From the NCBI GenBank assembly GCA_963696325.1, contig CAVOJV010000036.1, positions 1 through 21,307 on the forward strand: 21,307 nt of DNA. Reading direction: 5' to 3'. The notes under the pieces were generated by a model. The model was not told where the DNA came from. It saw only the letters and a list, made by a program, of their open reading frames with translations, and did no database searches. Origin of the DNA: CAVOJV01 sp963696325. GTDB taxonomy: Bacteria > Pseudomonadota > Gammaproteobacteria > Competibacterales > Competibacteraceae. Position numbers and translations under genes: made by a program. Below, piece after piece: positions 1 through 7,683 of the stretch (the stretch's first letter is position 1; each line of letters begins with the position of its first letter).

Positions 1-871
1 GTGGACCACCGGGGCTTCCGTAGCAACGCGCCGAAATCCGGCTCCCGGCCAGCGAGATAACAGTCGAGCAAATCCTTGGCCCGCACCACGCCCTGCACCT
101 CGTCGATGGCGCCCCGTCCGGCCGGGAAGCGGGAGTAGCGACCACCGTGGATCGCCCGCAGCAGCAGCTCCGGCGGGTCGTCCAGATCGAGCCAGACGAT
201 TTCGGTACGCGGGGTCATGACCGCTCCGACCGGTCGGTCGGCCAGGCGCATGACGCCGGCGATCATGGCCTGTTCGGCGCGTTCCACCACGCCAGTCGCA
301 GCGGCTTCGGCGATCAAAGCCTTGATGTCCTCATCGGTGATGCGCTGGCGGGAGATCGAACTCAAGCCGAATACCCACAGCACGGCGCGGGTGGAGAGAT
401 CGAGCAGCCAGACCAATGGCGAACCGATCCAGGCCATGACCCGCATGGGCCAGGCGACCCGTCGCCAGCCGTTCGGGATCGCGCAGGGCCAGATGCTTGG
501 GAACCAACTCGCCGATGATCAGCGACAGATAGGTGATCACCGCCACGACCAGACCCAGGGCCAGTTGGTCGCTGTGGGGGGCGAGGGCGGGAAAGGTTGT
601 TGCCAGCCAGACATTCAGCTCTTCCGCCAGCGTCGCGCCGCCAAACGCGCCGGCGAAAATGCCGATCAGGGTGATGCCGATCTGGACGGTGGACAGGAAT
701 CGTCCCGGATTTTCGGCCAGCCGCAGCGCCGTAGCGGCCCCGCGCTCGGCCGGCGTCCGCCATCTGTCGCAAGCGGGCCCTGCGGGAGGACACCACCGCC
801 AGCTCGGCCATGGCGAAGAAGCCGTTGAGCACGATCAGCAGCAGGATGATCAGGGCTTCCCAGATGGCCAT
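1..871 (-). pseudogene. CNNM/DUF21 (CorC/HlyC-type) membrane protein, frameshifted, C-terminus off the window
   Basis: This is a membrane protein of the CNNM/DUF21 family, whose members carry a CBS pair after the membrane domain and are linked to divalent-cation efflux. The N-terminus has a hydrophobic helix (IWEALIILLLIVLNGFFAM) followed by AELAVVSSRRARLRQM, typical of the family. Further on, ITYLSLIIGELVPKHLALRDPERLA is the conserved IGELxPK block. The reading frame shifts twice, near 748-752 and near 458-460. In both places one extra base on the coding strand breaks the frame, and removing it restores family-like sequence (ENPGRFLSTVQIGITLIGIF; later TDEDIKALIAEAA and VMTPRTEIVWLD, the start of the CBS region). 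The gene continues past position 1. It starts 13 bp after the solute-binding protein stop with no clear ribosome binding site, so it may be coupled to it. The breaks may be real or consensus errors. Confidence 0.8.
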
Positions 872-884
872 GGAACGCGGCTGG

Positions 885-1721
885 CTATTCAGCGACCTGC
901 CTGGCCCAGTCGCGGGTCTTGAACCAGTAGTCGTGACGTTCCTTCAGCCAGCCATCCTGCTGGCGCAGCAGAATCCAGTTGTTGAAGAAATTCAGCGCGT
1001 CGGGATCGCCCTTGCGCAGCGCGAAGCCTTCCGCGCCCTGCACGAAGGGCTCGGGGATCGGCAGGAACAGCTTGTCGGGATGCTTCAGCGCCTCGAACGC
1101 CGGGGTTGGGGTGCTGGTGACGAAGGCGTGGGCCTTGCCGTTCAGCACCTCTTGAGGCGCCAGGGCGTCCTCGTCGAACTGGCGCAGCGTTGCTTTGGGC
1201 ATCAGCCGTTTGGCGGCGGTCGCCGGGGTCGCGCCGCGCCGTACCGCCAGCGTAATTTCGGGCTTGTCAAAATCTTCCAGGGACTTGAAGCCGGCTGCCA
1301 GCTCCTTATTAGCGACCAGGTGGATGCCGGAATTGGCGTAAGGCAGGGTGAAATTGACGGTTAGGTTGCGTTCCGGGGTGATGGTCATGCCGCCGATGAC
1401 CACATCGAACTTGCCAGCCAGCAGCGCGGGGATGATGCCGTCCCAGGCGGTGGGTACGAATTCGGCCTTGACCTTCATGTCCTCGGCCAGTCGCTTGGCG
1501 ACGTCGATTTCATAGCCGATCAGCTCGCCGTTCTTGTCGCGCATCGCCCACGGGACGAAGGTGGACATGCCGACTCGGATCGCGCCGCGCTTTTTGATGG
1601 TTTCCACGACGCTGCCGGCGGTGAGTTGTTGGTTGACATTCTGAGCGCGGGCGAGCGGTGGCAACAGAATGGCGAGCAGCAGGACGGTGGTCGTCAACAG
1701 GGCGAACAGGCGGGTTGGCAT
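885..1721 (-). CDS. Secreted solute-binding protein, family 3 (amino-acid ABC transporter type)
   Basis: This is a 278-residue periplasmic solute-binding protein that would deliver a small polar solute to an ABC permease. The start at 1721 is chosen because GAGAGGAG lies about 10 bases upstream and because it gives a clean signal peptide (MPTRLFALL, a hydrophobic core, then ALARA before Q). The reading frame is open further upstream, but that extension has no family resemblance. The SBP_bac_3 fold is evident from RGAIRVGMSTFVPWAMRD, GELIGYEIDVAKRLAEDM, WDGIIPALLAGKFDVVIGGM and TITPERNLTVNFTLPY, where the Arg of TPER is the usual carboxylate ligand. The later segment, which in amino-acid binders normally reads G-x-x-D-A with an Asp a few residues on, is GKAHAFVTSTPTP here, so the usual amino-group ligand is not obvious. 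No permease or ATPase for it is in the window. The broken CNNM gene follows after 13 bp. Confidence 0.88.
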   Translation of the reverse strand: MPTRLFALLTTTVLLLAILLPPLARAQNVNQQLTAGSVVETIKKRGAIRVGMSTFVPWAMRDKNGELIGYEIDVAKRLAEDMKVKAEFVPTAWDGIIPALLAGKFDVVIGGMTITPERNLTVNFTLPYANSGIHLVANKELAAGFKSLEDFDKPEITLAVRRGATPATAAKRLMPKATLRQFDEDALAPQEVLNGKAHAFVTSTPTPAFEALKHPDKLFLPIPEPFVQGAEGFALRKGDPDALNFFNNWILLRQQDGWLKERHDYWFKTRDWARQVAE

Positions 1722-1929
1722 GGCGGATGCTCCTCTCAGGGGATGGTCTTGTTTAGTATGGCAAGATATACCGGACTGTCGCGGTCGGGGCAACCGAATC
1801 GAGTTCGAACGTCGTCCGCGTCGGAGCTTTGTGAACCCTCCTGGCGGTTTGACTGGCAACGTCCAACCGTCCAAGCTTTCGAAGTTGCCATCATTCTTCT
1901 CAATCTCCCTGGTCCGGTCATCGTCATCC

Positions 1930-3684
1930 ATGAAACCAAACGCCTCTCCGATTCCCTACGGTCTCGCCGATTTTGTGCGGGTGCGGACCGACGAAAGCTA
2001 CTACGTCGACAAGACGCCTTTTATCCCACGACTCGAACGGGTCGGGGCGTTCCTGGGGTTCCTCCGCCCCCGGCGCTTCGGCAAGTCGCTGCTGGTTTCC
2101 ATGCTGGAGTGCTACTACGACCGGAACCGGCGCGGACAATTCGAGCGGCTGTTCGAGGGAACGTGGATTTACGACCATCCCACCCCGGAGCAGGGGCAAT
2201 ATTTAGTGCTGCGGCTGGATTTTTCGATGGTCTTTGCTCAGAGCGACCGGGTGGAAGCTTCATTCGATGGTCAATGCTCCATTGTGCTCGACAGTTTTCT
2301 CCATCGTTACGCGGACTGTTTGCCCGAGGAACGGGTCGCCGAAATTCGCCGCCAGCCGAACTTCAATTTGCGTTTCAGCCACCTGCTGCAGGTCATGGCC
2401 GACGAGCGGTTGCCCTTTTACCTGTTCATCGACGAATACGACCACTTCGCCAACAATCTGTTGGCCACGGAAGGGCGGGAGTCCTACCAGCGGCTGACGC
2501 ATGGCGGGGGATTCTTCAGGCACTTTTTCACCCTGCTCAAGGGCGCCACCGGGCAAAGCGGTTCCGGGTTGAAGCGGCTGTACCTGACCGGGGTGTCGCC
2601 GCTGGTGCTGGACGACGTGACTTCCGGTTTCAACATCCTGCGCAACCTGACCCTGGAGCCGGCCTTTGCCGGCATGGCGGGGTTCACCGAGGACGAAACC
2701 CGGACCCTGATCGATCATTTCGCCGCCATCAGCCAGCGTCCTGGCGCCCCGGACAGCGTTGCTCTGTGGCCACTGCTGACACAGTGGTACGATGGTTACC
2801 GCTTCAATCCGAAATCCACCGAAACCGTGTTCAATAGCGACATGGTGTTGTACTTCGCCCTGACCCTGTACGAGCGAGGCGAGCCACCGGACGAACTCAT
2901 CGATATCAACGTCCGCACCGACTACTCGAAGCTGCGCTATCTGGTGCAGATGGGCCAGAGCCTGAACGGCAACTTCGCGCGGCTGAAAGCGGTGCTGGAA
3001 GAGGGCGAAGCCCACGGTCCGATCATCGGCAGCTTCCCGGTCGCCCGGCTGACCGAACCGCAACACTTCATTTCCCTGCTGTATCACCTGGGTCTGCTCA
3101 CCCACGGCGGCGTGAAGGAGGGCCGGGTGCGGCTGACCGTGCCCAATGAGACCATCTGGCAGTTGCATTACAGCTACCTGCGCGATGCCTACTGGGAGGT
3201 GAAGATTTTCACCCCGGCCCTGTGGACTCTCCAGGACCACTTGGCCGCCATGGCCTATCGGGGCGAATGGGCGGGATTTTTTGACTACCTGGCCCAACAG
3301 GTGGCCGAGCAGACCAGCGTCCGCGATTACCTCCAGGGCGAAAAGGTCATCCAGGGTTTTCTGCTGGCCTATCTCAACGTGTTGCCCTTCTATCTCACCA
3401 GCAGCGAACGCGAAGCTGGCCGGGGCTTTCCGGACCTGTTCCTCGAACCGTTCCTGATGAAGCACCCCGATCTGCGGCACAGTTACCTGATCGAGCTGAA
3501 GTACCTGCGGCGCGGGGAAGACACGCCGGAGCGGCGGGCGGCCCTGATCGCCGACGGCGCAGCGCAATTGCGTCGCTACCTGGCCGATGCCGATCTGCGG
3601 CGCCGGGCCGGTTCCACCCAGCTTCACGGCCTCCTGCTGGTGTACCACGGCTGGGAACTGGTGGAGCGGCGGGAGGTGGAGTAG
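1930..3684 (+). CDS. AAA-ATPase-like protein with C-terminal PD-(D/E)XK nuclease-like domain
   Basis: This is a 584-residue protein of the AAA-ATPase_like (PF09820) plus PDDEXK_9 (PF08011) architecture, common in many copies in some proteobacteria and Bacteroidetes and of unknown role. The start MKPNASPIPYGLADF is chosen because family members begin just before the F-x-x-x-R-x-x-x-x-Y-V-D-K-T block (here residues 15-29). The frame is open upstream without resemblance, and no good ribosome binding site is seen. Residues 46-53 (RPRRFGKS) are the family's Walker A variant and FIDEYD at 166-171 is Walker B. Near the C-terminus D502 and E522-L-K524 (in YLIELKYLRR) match the PD-(D/E)XK core. The gene stands alone and diverges from the solute-binding protein gene. 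A nuclease or mobile-element-like role is possible but cannot be read from the sequence. Confidence 0.88.
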   Translation: MKPNASPIPYGLADFVRVRTDESYYVDKTPFIPRLERVGAFLGFLRPRRFGKSLLVSMLECYYDRNRRGQFERLFEGTWIYDHPTPEQGQYLVLRLDFSMVFAQSDRVEASFDGQCSIVLDSFLHRYADCLPEERVAEIRRQPNFNLRFSHLLQVMADERLPFYLFIDEYDHFANNLLATEGRESYQRLTHGGGFFRHFFTLLKGATGQSGSGLKRLYLTGVSPLVLDDVTSGFNILRNLTLEPAFAGMAGFTEDETRTLIDHFAAISQRPGAPDSVALWPLLTQWYDGYRFNPKSTETVFNSDMVLYFALTLYERGEPPDELIDINVRTDYSKLRYLVQMGQSLNGNFARLKAVLEEGEAHGPIIGSFPVARLTEPQHFISLLYHLGLLTHGGVKEGRVRLTVPNETIWQLHYSYLRDAYWEVKIFTPALWTLQDHLAAMAYRGEWAGFFDYLAQQVAEQTSVRDYLQGEKVIQGFLLAYLNVLPFYLTSSEREAGRGFPDLFLEPFLMKHPDLRHSYLIELKYLRRGEDTPERRAALIADGAAQLRRYLADADLRRRAGSTQLHGLLLVYHGWELVERREVE

Positions 3685-3771
3685 ATGCGGACGAGGTGGG
3701 TGGATTAGGGCGGCACTACTCCGGTAAAGTGAACTATGAAGCGAACAGTAACGAAGGAGGAAAACGAATCG

Positions 3772-4051
3772 GTGATAATTCTATCAACCGATGTTCCGAT
3801 GGTCGGTACCACCCCAGGGCAATCGCGCTATGTCAGCGTAAGAAATTGATTTAACTGAATAGTAGTTTGCCGGTGCGCCGTGCCTGCATTTTGCAACCAC
3901 TTGATAAATATTCAGAAAAATACATAGCGCGATTGCCCTGGGTACCACCCAAGTCAAGTTGGTGGAAGCTAAAGCGATAGCTCATAACAGTGGCTCCGGT
4001 ATGATCGCCACGCCTTGGGATACTATCTTTCAAGTCCTTGACCAAAGGTAA
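3772..4051 (+). pseudogene. Small ORF (47 aa when restored) interrupted by a MITE-like element
   Basis: If the 128-bp element at 3814-3941 and one copy of its 8-bp target duplication are removed, a single open frame appears. It runs from GTG at 3772 through 3813 and resumes at 3950, ending with TAA at 4049-4051. It would encode MIILSTDVPMVGTT joined to QVKLVEAKAIAHNSGSGM and IATPWDTIFQVLDQR, 47 residues. AAGGAGG (3754-3760) lies 11 bases before the GTG; an in-frame ATG at 3736 is an alternative. That the frame is kept exactly across the insertion supports a real gene. As it stands, translation would stop inside the element after about 25 residues. I do not recognise the peptide family. It lies 60 bp before the ECF operon and could have been its first gene, or a leader peptide. 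Confidence 0.6.
3814..3941. mobile_element. MITE-like element with 20-bp perfect terminal inverted repeats and 8-bp target duplication
   Basis: The element is 128 bp. Its ends are perfect 20-bp inverted repeats at 3814-3833 and 3922-3941, beginning CCAGGGCAATCGCG. The interior is AT-rich and has no gene. GTACCACC occurs directly on both sides (3806-3813 and 3942-3949) as an 8-bp target duplication. Non-coding content, small size and perfect ends define a miniature inverted-repeat element mobilised in trans. An 8-bp duplication and a CAGGG-like tip would be compatible with ISAs1-type or another 8-bp-duplicating family, but the parent IS is not in the window. Identical ends and duplications suggest a recent insertion. 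Confidence 0.85.
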
Positions 4052-4110
4052 AGGGAGCCGGATACTGTGACCCAAGCTGTAGATTTTATGTCCTTTCGGA
4101 GGTAAACGAC

Positions 4111-4698
4111 GTGACAGACGCTAATTCAGGAACAGGTATATCAAGCATTTTTGGCCCGCAGTGCTTGGCTTTGATCGCCGTCGGTATCGCTCTCAACCTT
4201 GGTGTTGGATTTGTAGTCTCCGCCTTGAAGCTCCCTTTCTATTTAGACTCCATCGGTACTGTACTAGCGACAGCACTCGGTGGTCTTGCAGTCGGCTTGA
4301 TCGTCGGCGTCCTTTCTGTACTCATTGGCTCCCTATACGTGCCAACGCTCTGGGCATACGCGCTTACGGCTATTGCTATTGCCACTTATACGCATTTGAC
4401 AATGAAGGCAGGCTTCCTAAGTCGCCTTGCCCCCACGGTACTTTGGGGCCTCGGGCTTGGGGTTGTAGCTGCGATTTTGAGCGCCCCTGTTACGACATAT
4501 CTCTGGAAAGGCGTGTCGCTCGCAGGTCCCGATGCAATTACGGCATTCCTTCTCGCTACCGGAAAGACGATCCTCGAAAGTGTGATCCTAGGCGGTTTAG
4601 CCACAGACCCTTTCGATAAGCTAGTCACTGCGCTGATCGCTTTCGCGCTGCTGCGTCGAGTTCCAAAGACTGTGAAATTGCGGCCAGATGCTCCATAG
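4111..4698 (+). CDS. ECF transporter S (substrate-binding) component, substrate unknown
   Basis: This is a 195-residue integral membrane protein with about five or six hydrophobic segments, the size and layout of ECF-type S components. These bind a vitamin or other micronutrient and pair with the T/A energising module. The GTG start has GGAGG at 4098-4102, 8 bases upstream. An early segment (IAVGIALNLGVGFVVSAL, then LKLPFYLDSIGTVLATALGG) resembles S components of unassigned specificity that share the LPxYLDSIGT block. This is a family-level impression only. I see no motif that would assign riboflavin, thiamine, biotin or cobalamin, and the leader shows no riboswitch I recognise. The gene overlaps the following EcfT gene by 11 bp. 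Its base composition is lower in GC than the flanking genes, suggesting that the operon was acquired. Confidence 0.75.
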   Translation: MTDANSGTGISSIFGPQCLALIAVGIALNLGVGFVVSALKLPFYLDSIGTVLATALGGLAVGLIVGVLSVLIGSLYVPTLWAYALTAIAIATYTHLTMKAGFLSRLAPTVLWGLGLGVVAAILSAPVTTYLWKGVSLAGPDAITAFLLATGKTILESVILGGLATDPFDKLVTALIAFALLRRVPKTVKLRPDAP

Positions 4699-5374
4699 CC
4701 CGTCCCCAGTTGCCGCCCTTCTCTTGGGTGTCGGACTTGTGGTTCTCGGAACTGCTTTGCCACCTATGCGTGCACTCATGCTCCTAGCCGTGGTGATTGC
4801 TGCATTGAGCCTAGACTCAAACTTTAGAATCCGCGTGCCACTGCTACTAAAGATATTGCTACCCTTTGCGCTCCTCATGTCGCTTGTGGCTTTTGGACGG
4901 ATCATTGGTGGTGCAGATATAGCATTCATTGTTAGCGAATACCTTGCACGTTTCCCATTTGTTGGTGCTGTCGTAACTGCCACAACGCTCTTTGCAGCAT
5001 ACGTTCGGCCTTGGCATGCCTTGGCCATCGCCGATGCGTGCAGGTTACCTCGATCACTTACCTATGTACTAGTAAGTCTCTATCCGCTCTCCTCGCATAT
5101 TCGGGAATTGGGACAGCGCCAGCTTATTTTGCTCGATTTAAAAGGAGTTGATCGTAAAAGTCTGACCGGACGGCTCCTTGCATATCGGCGGCTTGTATCG
5201 CCATTATTTAGCAGTACGCTGAGTCAGCAGGTGATTCACGCCCGCAGTTTGTGGCTTCGTGGGTTCTTTCAATTAACGCCTGTTGTCAGTCTTCCGCGTC
5301 TTGTCAGCTCTGACGCTATTTGGGGCCTATTACTGTTGGTTGTATTTTTCTTCAGCCTCATCAGTCCTCTTTGA
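4688..5374 (+). CDS. ecfT: ECF transporter transmembrane component EcfT (CbiQ family)
   Basis: This is a 228-residue membrane protein of the EcfT/CbiQ family, the scaffold that couples ATP hydrolysis in the EcfA subunits to toppling of the S component. It has an N-terminal pair of hydrophobic segments (VAALLLGVGLVVLGTAL and MLLAVVIAALSLD), more helices around 55-115, and a last helix at the C-terminus (IWGLLLLVVFFFSLIS). Between them lie the cytoplasmic coupling helices. LPRSLTYVLVSLYPLSSHI leads into LILLDLKGVDRKS, and QQVIHARSLWLRGFF contains the second Ala-Arg-Ser/Gly-type motif that docks on the ATPases. It overlaps the S gene by 11 bp, and its stop shares one base with the start of the ATPase gene (TGATG), which is typical of translational coupling. 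Confidence 0.82.
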   Translation: MLHSPSPVAALLLGVGLVVLGTALPPMRALMLLAVVIAALSLDSNFRIRVPLLLKILLPFALLMSLVAFGRIIGGADIAFIVSEYLARFPFVGAVVTATTLFAAYVRPWHALAIADACRLPRSLTYVLVSLYPLSSHIRELGQRQLILLDLKGVDRKSLTGRLLAYRRLVSPLFSSTLSQQVIHARSLWLRGFFQLTPVVSLPRLVSSDAIWGLLLLVVFFFSLISPL

Positions 5375-6732
5375 TGAATACCAGAGAAGTAACGCTGTTA
5401 AGCTCCACTGGAACCCGGACACGAATCCCGAGCTTTTGCCTTGATCGTCTGTCACATTTGCACATTAATGCCGAGACGCCCCAGTTGGGTCTCGCCGCAG
5501 CGTTTGCATTATTCGATTTTTCTACGGATCAGGTACGTCACCTCGGCTACGAGATCGAACAATTTGGCTCGCCACTGGCAAACCTCCGAACAACTTATGT
5601 GAGCCCTACTCCCCGTAGCGAACTGTCTCGATTTACTGATACCGTCGCCGCAGAGCTAAAAATCGGATCACCCACTCCTGTGACCGACTTGCTTGAGCAA
5701 CTCTGTATAGCCCTTCGGCTCCAATCGCTACAACTACGCCGGCCAGAGAGTCTCTCGGGGGGCGAGACGGCGAAGGTAATCCTAACCGCGCATCTTGCAC
5801 GCGCGCCGAACGTTATCATTCTTGATCGCATGCTCGACGAGTTTGACCGAGACTCTCGCATCGCACTTCGCAACTTCCTACGAGACGCTACACATCCAAT
5901 GGTCGTGGTCACCATCGGTAGTTACTGTGAGAGCTTTCTACCTGATGCCGAACTTGCCATTACCAGCCCACAAGCTGAACTGCGAACTGAACTTTTTACA
6001 TCGGAGCTTGCGGCCGATGGTGAAGCGCCCTCTAGCTTGACTATTAGGACCGAGTCTTTCAATTCTCATGACCCGCGTCCGCTTTTTAGCGTGCGCAACC
6101 TCGCGGTTCGGCGCGCTGGCCGCGAAGTCCTACTCAACTTCGGCTTCACGGTCCAAAGTGGCGAGTTGTGTTGGCTTCTCGGACCCAACGGCTGTGGCAA
6201 AAGCACACTTCTGGAAGCTCTTTGCGGGCTGTTACCCATAAGTCCTACTGCTGAGTTTCGGATTTGGAGGGGGGTAGAAAAACAAGCGGAATTCAGCTTG
6301 GCAAAAGTGTCTTCTTACTCGCCCCAAGATCCGGAAGGCGATATCACTGAATTGACCCTGCTGGACGAAGTGCGATTGGCACAAGAAACAGTGGCGCGAA
6401 CACGTATCGCCGAAAACATTACGGAAGCATGGCTCGACAGACTTGCCGTTTCACCGAGCCGTCGCAGGCTACCCTTATCTGATGACGTGCAGAATCGCAA
6501 GCTCGCAAGCGTCCTAGCCGCTTTCGCCCGCAACCGGCCGCTCGTCCTGCTAGACGAACCCACACTTTTTCTCGACAACACTGGTCGTGAGGTGGTTTCA
6601 GCCGCGATGATTGCGCATCTGGAGCAAGGGGGAGGAGTCATCTGTGCAACACACGATTCGGGTTTTCGGCGGTTGCACGCTCGTCTACAAGCCGAGACAG
6701 ATGCAAGGAGGAGCCATGAGCGCACACTATAA
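5374..6732 (+). CDS. Fused double ABC ATPase (EcfA-like) with complementary half-motifs
   Basis: This is a 452-residue protein of two tandem ABC nucleotide-binding domains that would power the ECF transporter. The start ATG at 5374 overlaps the EcfT stop. The N-terminal half keeps a good signature (LSGGE, 127-131) and a Walker B strand (NVIILD, 146-151). It lacks any Walker A GxxGxGK[ST], has Arg152 where the catalytic Glu should be, and has no switch His. The C-terminal half has Walker A (GPNGCGKS, 270-277), a Q-loop Gln (about 318), Walker B with Glu (LVLLDE, 390-395) and switch His427, but its signature is eroded to LSDDVQ (368-373). In the head-to-tail sandwich the C-half Walker A would face the N-half signature, giving one complete site and one dead site. 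The 17-bp overlap with the next gene suggests coupling. Confidence 0.85.
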   Translation: MNTREVTLLSSTGTRTRIPSFCLDRLSHLHINAETPQLGLAAAFALFDFSTDQVRHLGYEIEQFGSPLANLRTTYVSPTPRSELSRFTDTVAAELKIGSPTPVTDLLEQLCIALRLQSLQLRRPESLSGGETAKVILTAHLARAPNVIILDRMLDEFDRDSRIALRNFLRDATHPMVVVTIGSYCESFLPDAELAITSPQAELRTELFTSELAADGEAPSSLTIRTESFNSHDPRPLFSVRNLAVRRAGREVLLNFGFTVQSGELCWLLGPNGCGKSTLLEALCGLLPISPTAEFRIWRGVEKQAEFSLAKVSSYSPQDPEGDITELTLLDEVRLAQETVARTRIAENITEAWLDRLAVSPSRRRLPLSDDVQNRKLASVLAAFARNRPLVLLDEPTLFLDNTGREVVSAAMIAHLEQGGGVICATHDSGFRRLHARLQAETDARRSHERTL

Positions 6733-7105
6733 CAGAATTGGCTGGTTGAGAGTTGGTGTGGTCTGGTTACCGGTGGTTGTCCTTTTCTCCAGTAGATGGA
6801 TCATACCTGAAGTTGGGCAGGCAGAATTTCTCATAGCCTGTGCTGGCTGGGCAAATCTGGTTGCCGTAATTGACATTGCCCGAGAGTTCAATGAAAAAGA
6901 TAGTAGGATAGGGTGGCTGCGCGCACTTGTCTTTGCAATCCCGCTCTTCCTATTTCCGGTAATACTGGCATGGGATCTTACACACATCCTACATAAGGAG
7001 CCTCAATTCTATTGGAATATTATCGGATTAGGTGTTATTGGTTTTCTAATTTTGCTTTGCGTATTTAAAGCGCGAGGAGATTGGTCTCAGTTTTTTTCTT
7101 TCTAG
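6716..7105 (+). CDS. Four-helix membrane protein of unknown function
   Basis: This is a 129-residue protein with no family I recognise. The ATG at 6716 is chosen over upstream in-frame codons because AAGGAGG sits just before it. The gene overlaps the end of the ATPase gene by 17 bp. Four hydrophobic stretches are visible: VGVVWLPVVVLFSSRWII, EFLIACAGWANLVAVIDIA, ALVFAIPLFLFPVILAW and NIIGLGVIGFLILLCVF. Charged loops (REFNEKDSR) and the C-terminal KARGDWSQFF segment lie between or after them. It is followed by a second small membrane protein whose start overlaps its end. The position inside the ECF operon suggests a role with the transporter or with the methyltransferase product, but this is inference from context only. 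Confidence 0.6.
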   Translation: MSAHYNRIGWLRVGVVWLPVVVLFSSRWIIPEVGQAEFLIACAGWANLVAVIDIAREFNEKDSRIGWLRALVFAIPLFLFPVILAWDLTHILHKEPQFYWNIIGLGVIGFLILLCVFKARGDWSQFFSF

Positions 7106-7683
7106 TCCTTGCTATATTTATAATTGTAGTCAGTTTTTATTGTTCGATCATTCCCTCTCTGGAACCGCAGTTTATGTGCTGGAGTCGCTCGATATTGGGT
7201 GCGCCAGATGTCTGGTGGGCTACACCAATGGTTGATCGGTTTCACGTCTGGGTGCATCTATTTGGTATCCCATTTATTTATTTGTTTACTGATGGATTGC
7301 AATTTTTTCTCGTGAAGAATGACAGTGGTGAAAAAAAGATGTTTTGTGCATGGGCTTTGGATGACTTTATAATGCTGCTCTTGGGAAGTGCTTTCGCTGT
7401 TGTGGGCTGGTACATTGCTTTTCCATACGGTCTTGAAAAGCCAAGTGTTATTGCTGTCGTCCGTGTCGAAGATGTGGCAGCCGCCGCTATTCTGGTGCTA
7501 TGGAATATTGCCTACGTTCATTATTACCCGGATGATGCTTCTCAAAAGATTGCTAAGACCGAGGTCGATATCGATGGGCCTGCAGAAGCTTCTACTCAAA
7601 TCGTTCAGGTCTTAGAGTCTCCGGTGCAGGGAATCACTGAGAATCAAACGACTGCAGCATCTATCGATAGTACACATTTATGA
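7081..7683 (+). CDS. Membrane protein of unknown function with hydrophilic C-terminal tail
   Basis: About 200 residues, with no recognised family. The frame opens after a stop at 7066-7068. The only standard start candidate near the top is TTG at 7081, overlapping the end of the previous gene by 25 bp. A GAGGAG sits too close (one base) to be ideal, so the start is uncertain; the next ATG at 7174 would remove the first helix. Four hydrophobic segments are visible: FFFLVLAIFIIVVSFY, HVWVHLFGIPFIYLFTDGL, FIMLLLGSAFAVVGWYIAF and VAAAAILVLWNIAYVHYY. They are followed by an acidic, Thr/Ser-rich soluble tail of about 50 residues. The stop overlaps the methyltransferase start (ATGA), so the two are probably translated together. 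GC content is low compared with the genes outside the operon. Confidence 0.55.
   Translation: MVSVFFFLVLAIFIIVVSFYCSIIPSLEPQFMCWSRSILGAPDVWWATPMVDRFHVWVHLFGIPFIYLFTDGLQFFLVKNDSGEKKMFCAWALDDFIMLLLGSAFAVVGWYIAFPYGLEKPSVIAVVRVEDVAAAAILVLWNIAYVHYYPDDASQKIAKTEVDIDGPAEASTQIVQVLESPVQGITENQTTAASIDSTHL

Noticed and set aside
2260..3648. Minus-strand open frame of 462 codons opposite the AAA-ATPase gene
   Set aside because: The opposite strand encodes a well-conserved ATPase/nuclease with clear motifs; the antisense frame shows no domain.
3950..4110. Possible riboswitch in front of the ECF S gene
   Set aside because: Before the MITE insertion most of this stretch (to 4051) reads as the end of a small ORF, and only 59 bp remain before the S gene. 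I saw no conserved core of known vitamin riboswitches.
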